From Ochrobactrum vermis (GTDB lineage Bacteria; Pseudomonadota; Alphaproteobacteria; Rhizobiales; Rhizobiaceae), in contig NZ_PCOC01000002.1 in the NCBI RefSeq assembly GCF_002975205.1, forward strand, positions 945,001 to 1,009,000: a stretch of DNA of 64,000 nt, given 5' to 3'. A program made the position numbers and the translations under genes. Position 1 is the first letter of the stretch; each line of letters starts with the position of its first letter. This document shows positions 17,660 through 27,099 of this stretch, piece after piece. A model generated the notes under the pieces. The model was given only the letters and a program-made list of their open reading frames with translations, had not been told where the DNA came from and ran no database searches.

Positions 17660-18685
17660 ATGCGTTCGGCATTTCTGATTGCGGCGCTTGCCGCTGGCAT
17701 ATCTTCATTTGCATTTTCTGCGCAGGCCGCAGGCAATCTCAATCTCATCTGTTCCGCGGACGTGGTCATCTGTGAGCAGATGAAGAACATGTTCGAGAAG
17801 GATACGGGCATCAAGGTCAATATGGTCCGGCTATCTTCCGGTGAAACCTATGCCAAGGTGCGGGCCGAGGCGCGCAATCCGAAGACTGATATCTGGTGGG
17901 CCGGTACGGGGGATCCGCATCTTCAGGCAGCGGCCGAAGGACTGACGCTCGAATATAAATCGCCGATGCTCGACCAACTGAATGATTGGGCCAAGAAGCA
18001 GGCCGAAAGCTCCGGCTTTCGTACGGTTGGCGTTTATGCCGGCGCGCTTGGCTGGGGGTACAATACCGATATTCTTGCCAAGAAGAATTTGAAGGAGCCG
18101 AAATGTTGGGCTGATCTGCTGGATGCGTCCTATAAGGGTGAAATCCAGATGGCCAATCCGAATTCTTCCGGCACTGCCTATACGGCGCTGGCAACGTTGG
18201 TGCAGATTATGGGCGAGGATAAAGCCTATGATTATCTGAAGAAACTCAACGAGAACGTGTCGCAGTACACCAAATCCGGCTCGGCTCCGGTCAAGTCTGC
18301 TGCGCGCGGTGAAACGGGCATTGGCATCGTCTTCATGCATGATGCGGTGTCGATGACGGCAGAAGGCTTTCCGATCAAGTCGGTAGCACCATGCGAAGGC
18401 ACTGGTTACGAAATTGGTTCCATGTCGATCATCAAGGGTGCCAAGAACCTCGAAAGTGCCAAGAAGTGGTACGACTGGGCACTGACCGCGGAAGTGCAGT
18501 CGCATATGAAAGATGCGAAGTCCTTCCAGCTGCCGTCGAACAAGTCTGCGGAGGTTCCGAAAGAATCCCCACGTTTCGAGGATATCAAGCTCATCGACTA
18601 TGACTTCAAGACCTATGGCGAACCAGCCAAGCGCAAGGAATTGCTTGAGCGCTGGGACAAGGAAATCGGTGCGCACGCCAATTGA
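17660..18685 (+). CDS. AfuA/FbpA-like ABC substrate-binding protein, possibly for organic phosphates
   Basis: A 341-residue family 1 solute-binding protein with signal peptide (cleavage near AQAAGN). Start set at the ATG after GGGAGGA. It belongs to the ferric/sugar-phosphate group: KTDIWWAGTGDPHLQ, YKGEIQMANPNSSGTAY, then IVFMHDAVSMT. The adjacent tyrosines that chelate Fe3+ in true ferric binders are not obvious (the ferric binder at 41541 has NSYYVG). Homologues named AfuA were re-assigned as hexose-phosphate binders, and a phosphatase gene ends this operon, so an organic phosphate ligand is plausible. Ligand unproven. Confidence 0.8.
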   Translation: MRSAFLIAALAAGISSFAFSAQAAGNLNLICSADVVICEQMKNMFEKDTGIKVNMVRLSSGETYAKVRAEARNPKTDIWWAGTGDPHLQAAAEGLTLEYKSPMLDQLNDWAKKQAESSGFRTVGVYAGALGWGYNTDILAKKNLKEPKCWADLLDASYKGEIQMANPNSSGTAYTALATLVQIMGEDKAYDYLKKLNENVSQYTKSGSAPVKSAARGETGIGIVFMHDAVSMTAEGFPIKSVAPCEGTGYEIGSMSIIKGAKNLESAKKWYDWALTAEVQSHMKDAKSFQLPSNKSAEVPKESPRFEDIKLIDYDFKTYGEPAKRKELLERWDKEIGAHAN

Positions 18686-18705
18686 TCTTTCATTGGCTTG
18701 AAGTT

Positions 18706-18738
18706 CAGGTGCGTTGCTCGTTTTATGCGGCGCACCTG
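18706..18738 (+). other. Hairpin between binding-protein and permease genes
   Basis: CAGGTGCG pairs with CGCACCTG around a 17-nt loop, shortly after the binding-protein stop. No T-run. Likely 3' stabiliser of the binding-protein message or partial attenuator. Confidence 0.5.
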
Positions 18739-18840
18739 TCCTGAATGGCAGGACAAGGCAGCAATACTCCTGAAGTATGCAGGAGCTGAAGCCCTTGGCC
18801 ATCCCTCAGAAATCCCTAATCCGGAGGGACGCGGACATCC

Positions 18841-21066
18841 ATGAAACAGCATAATCGCAGACTGGATATCGTTCTGGCGTTGGCGCTGGCGGCATTTGTA
18901 CTATTGCCGTGGTATCGCATAGAAGACGGCTTTATGAGTTTCGGCTGGCTGGCTGGAATGTTCGGCGATGGTGCAACGGCACCCGGCCTTTGGCAGATCG
19001 CCTTCTTCGGACGCTCGTGGCTTGGCGCTGTCGCTATATTCATGTTGCTTTGTGCTGGTGCCCGCTTCCTATTGCCTGTTGAGCGTCGTAGCGGGCTTAT
19101 GATCTGGGCAAGTCTCCTCGGTGTGATTTTCCTGGCCCTGCAAGGATTGGCTATCGGTTTTTCCGGTTGGAACTGGACGATCAGTGAGAACCTGTTCGGC
19201 TCACTTGCCGATGGCCAGCCGGCCTTCGGTGTAGGGGCGATATTGACGGGTCTCTGTTTCCTGCTGATTTTCTCCTTTGGTCTCGCGGAACGTGGGGTGA
19301 TGAAAGGGGATGCCTTCGTCGTCTCGTCCATTACCTTACTTGTCGCAATGGTAGGCGTTTTTGTCTTCTATCCCGTTATCAGCATGTTTGCCGGGTCGGT
19401 GCAGGATTTTGACGGTTCGTTCAAGCCCGAGGGATTCATCGGCAACATTCAGGACTCCTCGATCTGGAGCCTGGCATGCGTCGTCGGTGAAGGGCGATGC
19501 GGCGTTGCGTGGCGCACATTGTGGCTGGCTTTGATGACTGCGACGGGGGCCACGGTGCTGGGGCTCGCCTTTGCGCTTGTTGCGACCCGCACAGGTTTCC
19601 CTTTCAAGAAAGGCCTCCGTCTTCTCACCATATTGCCGATCATCACGCCGCCATTCGTTGTTGGCCTCGCATTGACGCTGCTCTTTGGTCGCGCGGGCGT
19701 CGTGACGGAACAGATCTCCAATATATTCGGTGTCGAACCTGGTCGTTGGCTTTATGGCCTCACCGGAATATGGATTGCACAGGTTCTATCCTTCACCCCG
19801 ATATCCTTCCTGGTGCTCATCGGCGTTGTCGAAGGTGTGTCGCCGTCTATGGAAGAGGCGTCGCAAACTCTGCGTGCGGATCGCTGGCGCACGTTTCGCA
19901 GGGTGTCTCTACCATTGATGGCTCCGGGGCTTGCCAATGCGTTCCTCATCGCCTTTATCGAAAGCATGGCGGATTTCGGCAATCCGATGGTGCTCGGAGG
20001 CAGCAATGGTGTGCTTTCGACTGAAATATTCTTTGCAGTGGTGGGCGCGCAGAACGACCCATCGCGTGCAGCCGTTCTCGCTATTGTCTTGCTCTGCTTT
20101 ACGCTGACGGCATTTCTCATCCAGCGTGTCTGGCTTTCGGGCAAGAATTTCGCGACCGTGACCGGCAAGGGCGATTCCGGCATGCATGCCGGGCTGCCGC
20201 GTGGGCTGAAGATCGGCGTTTATGCCCTCGTCATTCCGTGGATGATTTTCACTGTTGTCGTTTATGCGATGATCCTTATCGGCGGCTTTGTGCGCCAGTG
20301 GGGGCTCGATAATACATTGACGGTTGAACACTATGCGCGGGCGTTCTCCGTCAATTGGACCGAAAGCGGTATTGCGTGGACCGGCGTTGCATGGAATTCG
20401 TTCTGGACGACTATGGAAATTTCGCTGATTTCGGCACCGCTGACTGCGGCAGTTGGCCTGCTGACAGCCTATCTAATTGTTCGCCAGCGTTTCGTCGGGC
20501 GGAATGTCTTCGAATTTGCCCTGATGTTGAGCTTCGCCATTCCCGGAACAGTCATTGGTGTTAGCTACATCATGGCCTTCAATCTGCCACCGCTTGAAAT
20601 GACCGGTACTGCGTTGATCCTGATCGCATGTTTCGTGTTTCGTAACATGCCGGTGGGTGTGCGGGGCGGCATCGCAGCCATGAGCCAGCTCGACAAAAGT
20701 CTCGACGAAGCTTCCCTGACGCTGCGGGCAAACAGTTTCCGCACGATCCGAAAGGTCATTTTGCCATTGCTGCGCCCGGCGATTACGGCGGCACTGGTTT
20801 ATTCCTTCGTGCGTGCCATCACCTCCATCAGCGCCGTCATTTTCCTTGTTTCGGCGCAATACAACATGGCGACATCCTACATTGTCGGTCTGGTCGAAAA
20901 CGGTGAGTTCGGCGTGGCCATCGCATATTCGTCGATGCTGATTGTCGTGATGATCGTCGTCATTACAGGCTTCCAGCTTCTCGTGGGTGAACGCAAACTT
21001 AGGCGTGAGAACCGCGTCGCTGCTGTCACCCCCGTCAAAACCGTTCGTCAGGAGAAAACCGCATGA
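18841..21066 (+). CDS. Fused double-domain ABC permease (AfuB/FbpB type) with extra N-terminal membrane domain
   Basis: A 741-residue membrane protein containing two permease modules, each with its EAA loop: EEASQTLRADRWRTFRRVSLP in the first half and DEASLTLRANSFRTIRKVILP in the second. The first ~160 residues form an additional block of about four hydrophobic helices before the standard first module; this is longer than FbpB-type permeases such as the one at 42627. It overlaps the ATPase gene by 4 bp (coupled translation). Confidence 0.88.
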   Translation: MKQHNRRLDIVLALALAAFVLLPWYRIEDGFMSFGWLAGMFGDGATAPGLWQIAFFGRSWLGAVAIFMLLCAGARFLLPVERRSGLMIWASLLGVIFLALQGLAIGFSGWNWTISENLFGSLADGQPAFGVGAILTGLCFLLIFSFGLAERGVMKGDAFVVSSITLLVAMVGVFVFYPVISMFAGSVQDFDGSFKPEGFIGNIQDSSIWSLACVVGEGRCGVAWRTLWLALMTATGATVLGLAFALVATRTGFPFKKGLRLLTILPIITPPFVVGLALTLLFGRAGVVTEQISNIFGVEPGRWLYGLTGIWIAQVLSFTPISFLVLIGVVEGVSPSMEEASQTLRADRWRTFRRVSLPLMAPGLANAFLIAFIESMADFGNPMVLGGSNGVLSTEIFFAVVGAQNDPSRAAVLAIVLLCFTLTAFLIQRVWLSGKNFATVTGKGDSGMHAGLPRGLKIGVYALVIPWMIFTVVVYAMILIGGFVRQWGLDNTLTVEHYARAFSVNWTESGIAWTGVAWNSFWTTMEISLISAPLTAAVGLLTAYLIVRQRFVGRNVFEFALMLSFAIPGTVIGVSYIMAFNLPPLEMTGTALILIACFVFRNMPVGVRGGIAAMSQLDKSLDEASLTLRANSFRTIRKVILPLLRPAITAALVYSFVRAITSISAVIFLVSAQYNMATSYIVGLVENGEFGVAIAYSSMLIVVMIVVITGFQLLVGERKLRRENRVAAVTPVKTVRQEKTA

Positions 21067-22124
21067 CCGCGATCCGTCCCGGCTCTGTTACGTTTGAAAA
21101 CGTTACAAAGAAGTTCGGCAATTTTACCGCCTTGCCCGATCTGTCCCTGACCGTGGAACCGGGAACTCTGGTGACGTTGCTTGGACCGTCCGGCTGCGGC
21201 AAGACGACGACATTGCGGTTGCTGGCGGGGCTTGAACACCCAACCTCTGGCCGCATCCTGATTGGCGGCAAGGACGTGACCAATCTGCCAGCCAATGAGC
21301 GTGATGTGTCGATGGTTTTCCAGTCTTATGCGCTCTTTCCGCATATGAACTCGCTCGACAATGTGGCCTATGGGTTGGAATCCTCGGGTTTGAAAAAGGC
21401 GGAAGCGCGGGAACGTGCAGAAGAGGGCCTGAAGCTTGTCGGCCTTGCTGGAATGGGGCATCGCCTTCCGGCTGAACTTTCAGGTGGCCAGCAACAACGC
21501 GTGGCGGTGGCTCGCGCTCTGGTGCTGGAGCCGCAGGTTTTGCTTCTGGACGAACCGCTTTCGAATCTCGACGCGCGCCTGCGTCGTCGGGTGCGTACCG
21601 AAATTCGCGAACTGCAGCAGCGGCTCGGGTTTACTGCCGTCTATGTGACACACGATCAGGACGAGGCGCTCGCAGTCTCCGATACGATCATCGTCATGAA
21701 GGAGGGCAATATTGCGCAGAAGGGCAGCCCTCGTGATCTCTATGAAACGCCAGCCTCGGCCTTTATCGCGGATTTCATGGGAGAGGCGAATGTTGTGCCA
21801 TGTGAGGTGATGACGGCAGACGGGGGCGAAGCTGTCATTCGTGTGGGTAGCCTGACCCACCGGGTTGCCGCACGTAACGCCCGACCGGGGCCAGCGCAGC
21901 TTGCGATCCGGCCCAATGCGGTGACGTTGCAACCAAAGGCAGGTGGCGGCTTTCCTGGTCGTGTCGCGCATTCAGCCTATCTCGGCGATCATATCGAGTA
22001 TGAAATCGAGACCGAACACGGCAAACTTTTCATTGTTGATCCGGCGGTTGAAGAGGCGCTGCCGCCACAAACGGATGTCTCTATCGAGTTCAAAACGCGC
22101 GGGCTTGCCATCATCAATCAATAG
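21063..22124 (+). CDS. ABC transporter ATP-binding protein (AfuC/FbpC type)
   Basis: A 353-residue ATPase with Walker A GPSGCGKTT, Q-loop VFQSYALFPHM, signature LSGGQQQRVAVARAL, Walker [13 protein letters not shown] and VTHDQDEAL. The C-terminal ~110 residues resemble a TOBE regulatory domain (AIRPNAVTL, AYLGDHIEYEI). It powers the fused permease encoded immediately upstream. Confidence 0.92.
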   Translation: MTAIRPGSVTFENVTKKFGNFTALPDLSLTVEPGTLVTLLGPSGCGKTTTLRLLAGLEHPTSGRILIGGKDVTNLPANERDVSMVFQSYALFPHMNSLDNVAYGLESSGLKKAEARERAEEGLKLVGLAGMGHRLPAELSGGQQQRVAVARALVLEPQVLLLDEPLSNLDARLRRRVRTEIRELQQRLGFTAVYVTHDQDEALAVSDTIIVMKEGNIAQKGSPRDLYETPASAFIADFMGEANVVPCEVMTADGGEAVIRVGSLTHRVAARNARPGPAQLAIRPNAVTLQPKAGGGFPGRVAHSAYLGDHIEYEIETEHGKLFIVDPAVEEALPPQTDVSIEFKTRGLAIINQ

Positions 22125-22170
22125 GCGCAGAAACGTCGTGCCTCTATTTACCTCTCATCGGAAAATCATC

Positions 22171-22971
22171 ATGACTTCTCATCCCCGACAGGAACTGGAA
22201 GCGCGGCTTGCGCTTGCTGAAAAGATCGCGCGTGAAGCGGGCGCCAAGGCACTCGACTATTTCAAGCGGCGTGAAACGCTGGTTATCGAAACCAAGCGTG
22301 ATCCGCAGGATGTGGTTTCAATTGCCGACCGTGATGTCGAGCAGCTTATTCGATCCCGAGTGTCGGAAACCTTTTCACAGGATGGCTTTCTGGGAGAGGA
22401 ATACGGGCTGAATGAAGGTACTTCGGGTTACACCTGGGTTGTGGATCCCATCGATGGCACCAGTCCATTCGTGAATGGCATGCCGAACTGGTGTGTTTCT
22501 ATTGCCGTTCTGAAAGACGGTGAACCTGTGATCGGGGTCATTCAGGCCCCGTGTTTTGACGAACTTTATGCCTCGGCCAAGGGCCTCGGCGCAACACTCG
22601 ATGGCAAGAAGCTGGTTCTCGATCCGAGCCGCACAATCCGTAATTCTGTGACGGGTATCGGTGCCAATAACTATGTCACACCGCAAGTCGTGGCGAAAAT
22701 CGTTGAAGACCTCCTTGAGGCGGGCGGCACGTTTATTCGTAATGGTTCCGGTGCGCTGATGATCGCTTATGTCGCGGCTGGCAGGCTGGTCGGCTACTAT
22801 GAGCCTTATATGCATGCCTGGGATTGCATGGCAGGCTTCTGCCTCGTGCGCGAGGCGGGCGGCTATGTGCATCCTTTCCCGGTGGACGGAGAAAAGCTCA
22901 CCAAGGGCAACAAGGTTTTCGTGGCTGCACCCGGTGCGATCGAGGATCTCAAGAAAGTTGCCCGCTTATAG
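22171..22971 (+). CDS. Inositol-monophosphatase-family phosphatase
   Basis: A 266-residue Mg2+-dependent phosphatase of the IMPase/HisN/CysQ superfamily. Metal-site motifs are GEEYG, WVVDPIDGTSPF and HAWDCMAG. Substrates in this family include inositol-P, histidinol-P, 3'-phosphoadenosine phosphates and sugar phosphates; motifs do not separate them. Start at the ATG after the ABC ATPase (46-bp gap). As last gene of the importer operon it may dephosphorylate the imported substrate. The inositol cluster downstream is on the opposite strand. Confidence 0.88.
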   Translation: MTSHPRQELEARLALAEKIAREAGAKALDYFKRRETLVIETKRDPQDVVSIADRDVEQLIRSRVSETFSQDGFLGEEYGLNEGTSGYTWVVDPIDGTSPFVNGMPNWCVSIAVLKDGEPVIGVIQAPCFDELYASAKGLGATLDGKKLVLDPSRTIRNSVTGIGANNYVTPQVVAKIVEDLLEAGGTFIRNGSGALMIAYVAAGRLVGYYEPYMHAWDCMAGFCLVREAGGYVHPFPVDGEKLTKGNKVFVAAPGAIEDLKKVARL

Positions 22972-22996
22972 ACAGGGATACGCTCTTTCCGGGCGT

Positions 22997-23440
22997 TCAG
23001 TTCCATCCATACTCTGAGTAGAGTTCATCGCGGGCGGCACAAAGGAGAGCCTGCCGGACGTAGGGAATGGTATTCTCCGGCAGATCGTTCAGGCTTCTCC
23101 ATTCCAGATAGGCATGCTTGTCCGGCTCACATATGGCAGGCGTGCCAGTCCATTCATTCGCGCGAAAGAAATGACCGAGCCATTGATTGCCAGCAGTCAA
23201 GCTGTGCAGTGTGTGGACTGGTTTCAAGGCTTCGGGCGCTATGATTACGCCCGTCTCTTCGAATGCTTCACGTACTGCTGCAGCACGGATCGTTTCGCCT
23301 GCATCCAATGCTCCTGCAGGAATGCTGAACGAACCGTCCATCCATCCGGTTGCTTTCCGCTGCAACATGCAGATTTCCGGTCCGCATGCCAGAATGACAA
23401 AAACCGCAGACGAAAGCTGAAAGCGCACACGCTCGTTCAA
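22997..23440 (-). CDS. Nudix hydrolase
   Basis: A ~147-residue Nudix protein with a complete Nudix box: GALDAGE, seven residues, REAFEETGV. It hydrolyses a nucleoside-diphosphate-linked substrate, but which one cannot be read from the sequence. I place the start at the TTG preceded by GGGGAGA; an upstream TTG would add 7 residues without a ribosome-binding site. A terminator hairpin separates it from iolB, so it is probably not part of the inositol operon. Confidence 0.85.
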   Translation of the reverse strand: MNERVRFQLSSAVFVILACGPEICMLQRKATGWMDGSFSIPAGALDAGETIRAAAVREAFEETGVIIAPEALKPVHTLHSLTAGNQWLGHFFRANEWTGTPAICEPDKHAYLEWRSLNDLPENTIPYVRQALLCAARDELYSEYGWN

Positions 23441-23462
23441 TGGGCTCTCCCCAAAAAGCAAA

Positions 23463-23489
23463 TCGGCAAGTCTTGTACAGACTTGCCGA
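23463..23489 (-). terminator. Terminator of the iol operon
   Basis: A perfect 11-bp stem TCGGCAAGTCT / AGACTTGCCGA with a 5-nt loop. On the minus strand it is followed by TTTGCTTTTT. It lies 36 bp after the iolB stop. Confidence 0.85.
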
Positions 23490-23524
23490 AAGTTTACACG
23501 AGTCGATCTGGATCCGAAGGCTGA

Positions 23525-24334
23525 TCAGGGGTTATCGCGCTTGAAAATCCAATCGTGATCAGGATGGTTCTTGAATCGCCATTTGCGCAAGGGACCGGCC
23601 ATTACGTTGAGATAGTACATCTCATACCCATAGGGCGCGCCACATGGATGATGCCCCTTTGGTACCAGCACGACATCTCCATCCGCGACCGCCATGGTTT
23701 CATCAAGGCTTCCATCTTCGGTGAAAACACGCTGGAAGCCGAAACCCTGCGCCGGATTGAGACGGTGATAATAGGTTTCTTCCAGATAGGTCATGTCCGG
23801 AAAATTATCCTCGTCGTGCCTATGGGGTGGATAGGACGACCAGTTGCCCTGTGGTGTGAATACTTCGGTGACAAGAAGGCTGTCGGCAACATCGCGGCCT
23901 TCCATCGCAATATTGTGGATGAAGCGGGTGTTGGCGCCTTTTCCGCGTTGTTCCAGTGTCAGGCTTTCTGGTCCGAGTTTCTGTGCCTTGCGACCCACTT
24001 TGCCAGGGGCGGTGCAAACAGCCAGGACACAATCTATTGTGGCTGTTGCACGCCAATCGCTTTCAGCAGGCACATAGAGGCAGTGTGGCGGCAGTTTCTC
24101 GAACACATTCATGCGTTCGCCTATCTCGCCGAAATCCTCTCCGGAGGCTGAAATGTGAGCTTTTCCCTCAACCAGAACGAGGATCACTTCGGTCGAGTCC
24201 GTCTTTTCCGAAACGCTTTCACCAGATTTGAGACGATAAAGCCCGAACCCGACATAACCCCATTCTGCACTCTCCGGGGTGATGTCATGGACCTTGCCAT
24301 GCGTACCGTTAGGTTTGCGCAACAAATTGGCCAT
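23525..24334 (-). CDS. iolB: 5-deoxy-glucuronate isomerase IolB
   Basis: A 269-residue bicupin isomerase converting 5-deoxy-glucuronate to 2-deoxy-5-keto-gluconate in myo-inositol catabolism. Recognisable features are the metal-binding histidine segment YPPHRHDEDNFPD and the C-terminal GPLRKWRF, with family-typical length. Last gene of iolCDEB, 3 bp after iolE. Confidence 0.95.
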   Translation of the reverse strand: MANLLRKPNGTHGKVHDITPESAEWGYVGFGLYRLKSGESVSEKTDSTEVILVLVEGKAHISASGEDFGEIGERMNVFEKLPPHCLYVPAESDWRATATIDCVLAVCTAPGKVGRKAQKLGPESLTLEQRGKGANTRFIHNIAMEGRDVADSLLVTEVFTPQGNWSSYPPHRHDEDNFPDMTYLEETYYHRLNPAQGFGFQRVFTEDGSLDETMAVADGDVVLVPKGHHPCGAPYGYEMYYLNVMAGPLRKWRFKNHPDHDWIFKRDNP

Positions 24335-24337
24335 GTC

Positions 24338-25240
24338 TTAATCTCCTTTATCGAGCCCTGCCTCATGAGCGAATGACTTGAGCGATTTCAATCCAAGTGA
24401 CTGGTATTTATAAGGATTACGAATATCTGGATCCTGTTCGGCTTCGATCACCAACCAGCCCTGATAACCGCTTTCCGCGGCAACTTTCAGCACAGGTACG
24501 AAGTCTACGCCGCCTTCTGCATCGCCAGGGACCGTGAATACACCGCGACGGACGCCCTCCAGAAACGACAGGCTCTGGTCTCGCACTTCGGTCGCTATTG
24601 CCGGGCGAACGTTCTTGGCATGGATATGCCCGACGCGAGCCATATGCTTTTTCGCAACCCGTTTCGGGTCGCCGCCGCCGAACAGGCAGTGGCCGGTATC
24701 GAGGAGAAGTTTGGTATGCGGGCCAGTATGCTGCATCAGAAGATCGATTTCATCCTCGCTCTGCACCACCGTTCCCATGTGATGGTGATAAACAAGAACG
24801 ACACCCTGTGCGGCGGCGTATCCAGCCAGCGCCTCAACGTCTGCACCGAATTTTTCCCAGCGGGCTTCTTCCAGGGCCGGACGCTCGGATAGTGATTTGT
24901 CGTCGTCGCCGTGAATGGCGTTCGAGGTTTCGCAAACAATGATGACCTTCGAGCCCATTGCCTTCAGAAGGTCCAGTGCAGGTTGCATCGCCTTCTGTTC
25001 TTCATCGACTGAGTTCACCAGCAGATTGAGCGAATGCCAGCCCGATACATAGCGAAGCTTGCGAGGCTCAAGCACGGCCTTGAGTGCGGCCGGTTCCTGC
25101 GGAAACTTGTGACCTTTCTCGATCCCGTCGAAGCCGATCTTGGCTGTTTCATCGAGACATTGATCCAGTGTGATATGCGCGCCGAGGCTGCGATCATCGT
25201 CGTTCGACCAGGCAATAGGATTGGTGCCATAGAGGATCAT
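24338..25240 (-). CDS. iolE: Inosose dehydratase IolE
   Basis: A 300-residue xylose-isomerase-like TIM-barrel protein (starts [14 protein letters not shown]; metal-site regions [14 protein letters not shown] and HIHAKNVR). It dehydrates 2-keto-myo-inositol to 3D-trihydroxycyclohexane-1,2-dione. It sits directly between iolD and iolB with 3-bp gaps on both sides. Confidence 0.95.
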   Translation of the reverse strand: MILYGTNPIAWSNDDDRSLGAHITLDQCLDETAKIGFDGIEKGHKFPQEPAALKAVLEPRKLRYVSGWHSLNLLVNSVDEEQKAMQPALDLLKAMGSKVIIVCETSNAIHGDDDKSLSERPALEEARWEKFGADVEALAGYAAAQGVVLVYHHHMGTVVQSEDEIDLLMQHTGPHTKLLLDTGHCLFGGGDPKRVAKKHMARVGHIHAKNVRPAIATEVRDQSLSFLEGVRRGVFTVPGDAEGGVDFVPVLKVAAESGYQGWLVIEAEQDPDIRNPYKYQSLGLKSLKSFAHEAGLDKGD

Positions 25241-25243
25241 CGG

Positions 25244-27067
25244 TCAGTTTCTTTCTTTGAGCTTGGCTTCATAATTTTTACGTGCGGCGCGTACCTGTTC
25301 GCGCTCCGAGACTTCCGGTACGGCGACATCCCACCACCATCCGCCAGTTTCAGGTGTCGGATAAGGGTCGGTATCGATAATGATGACAGTCGTGCGCGCA
25401 CTCTTGCGGGCTTCTGCCAGAGCCTCTTCCAGCTCGCGAACGGATCCCACTTTCTTCGTATCAGCGCCCATAGCTCCGGCATGGGCGGCGAAATCAATGT
25501 GTGCTGGATTCACATGGCTCGAATGGTCAAGCAGGTTGTTGAACTCAGCACCGCCGGTTGCCATTTGCAGTCGGTTTATACAGCCGAAACCGCGATTGTC
25601 GGTGATGACGACCGTAATCTTCTGCCCCATCATGACGGCAGTGGCGAGTTCAGAATTGGCCATCATGTAGGAGCCGTCGCCAACCATCACGACGACATCC
25701 CGGTCCGGTTCGGCCATCTTGATGCCGAGACCCCCGGCGATTTCGTAGCCCATGCAGGAAAAGCCGTATTCCATGTGATAGGACATGGGACGACTGGCCT
25801 TCCAAAGTTGGTGCAACTCCCCGGGCATGGTGCCCGCCGCGCACATGACGACCGTGTTCTCGCGTGCCTGGCGCTGTACCGCGCCGATAACCTGCATATC
25901 GGTCGGCAAGGCATTGCCGTCGCTGGGGGCGTCTGTAAACCGGTCTGCCGCCGCAAACCATTTCTCTTTCAAAGCGGTATCCACGGGTTGGCGTTTATAG
26001 CTGCCAATCGCTTTTGAGAGAGCTTCGAGACCAATCTTTGCATCAGCAACCAACGGCAGCGAACCGTGTTTTGTGCTGTCATAGGGTTGGACATTGAGCG
26101 AGAGCAGCTTGCGTCCTGGTTGCTTAAACAGCGCCCATGATCCAGTCGTGAAATCCTGAAAGCGCGTTCCGACACCAATCACGAGATCGGCTTCTGCGGC
26201 GATAGCATTGGCGCTGTCCGCTCCGGTTACGCCCACTGGACCGAAGTTGAGCGGATGATCCCAGGGGAGAGCTGACTTGCCAGCCTGCGTTTCGATGACC
26301 GGAACGCCATGCGCTTCGGCAAAATTGCGCAACGTTTCGTGAGCGCCGGAGTAATGTACTCCGCCGCCTGCAACGATGACGGGCTTGAGCGCTGCCTTGA
26401 TCGATGCCACTGCCACTGTCAGTTCATACTCGTCTGGCGGTGGGCGGCGCCAGCGCCAGACTTGCGGTGCAAAGAATTCTTCCGGCCAATCATAGGCCTC
26501 CGTTTGCACATCCTGACAAAATGCAAGCGTTACTGGTCCGCAATCGGCTGGATCGGTCATGGTGCGGAAGGCGCGAGGTAAGGCGGTGAGAAGCTGTTCG
26601 GGCCGGGTGATCCTGTCAAAATAGCGGCTGACCGGACGAAAACAGTCATTCACGGACATGGTGCCGTCGTTGAAATCCTCGATCTGCTGCAAGACGGGAT
26701 CAGGGCCGCGATTGGCAAAGACATCGCCTGGAATAAGCAGAACGGGTAGACGGTTTACATGGGCGAGTGCCGCGGCGGTGACCATGTTCGTCGCGCCGGG
26801 GCCGATGGAGGAGGTGACGGCGCAAGCACGCCTACGGCCAAGCTGCTTGGTATAGGCAATGGCCGCATGCGCCATTGTCTGTTCGTTATGGCCGCGCCAT
26901 GTGGGCAGTTCTTCGCGAATGCGATGGAGCGCCTCGCCAAGTCCGGCCACATTACCGTGGCCAAAAATAGCCCAAACGCCTGCAATAAAAGTCTCGCCAT
27001 CCGGCGTCATCTGGTTTGCGAGGTAGCGCACCAATGCTTGCGCGGCGGTCAATCGAACGGTTTTCAT
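25244..27067 (-). CDS. iolD: 3D-(3,5/4)-trihydroxycyclohexane-1,2-dione acylhydrolase IolD
   Basis: A 607-residue thiamine-diphosphate enzyme opening the ring of trihydroxycyclohexanedione to 5-deoxy-glucuronate. TPP-binding motif GDGSYMMANSELATA..N is present in the C-terminal third, and the central Rossmann-like domain has GVGTRFQDFTTGSW. Start at the ATG preceded by GGAGGAG; the frame is open further upstream but that part lies within iolC. Confidence 0.95.
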   Translation of the reverse strand: MKTVRLTAAQALVRYLANQMTPDGETFIAGVWAIFGHGNVAGLGEALHRIREELPTWRGHNEQTMAHAAIAYTKQLGRRRACAVTSSIGPGATNMVTAAALAHVNRLPVLLIPGDVFANRGPDPVLQQIEDFNDGTMSVNDCFRPVSRYFDRITRPEQLLTALPRAFRTMTDPADCGPVTLAFCQDVQTEAYDWPEEFFAPQVWRWRRPPPDEYELTVAVASIKAALKPVIVAGGGVHYSGAHETLRNFAEAHGVPVIETQAGKSALPWDHPLNFGPVGVTGADSANAIAAEADLVIGVGTRFQDFTTGSWALFKQPGRKLLSLNVQPYDSTKHGSLPLVADAKIGLEALSKAIGSYKRQPVDTALKEKWFAAADRFTDAPSDGNALPTDMQVIGAVQRQARENTVVMCAAGTMPGELHQLWKASRPMSYHMEYGFSCMGYEIAGGLGIKMAEPDRDVVVMVGDGSYMMANSELATAVMMGQKITVVITDNRGFGCINRLQMATGGAEFNNLLDHSSHVNPAHIDFAAHAGAMGADTKKVGSVRELEEALAEARKSARTTVIIIDTDPYPTPETGGWWWDVAVPEVSEREQVRAARKNYEAKLKERN

Positions 27068-27099
27068 AGCTCCTCCAGCTTCCTCCCGGCAGAACGAAT

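Noticed and set aside
17660..22124. Plain 'iron(III) ABC transporter' call for the first AfuABC-like operon
   Set aside because: The family also contains hexose-phosphate importers, the ferric tyrosine pair is not evident and a phosphatase is in the operon, so a firm iron call is not supported.
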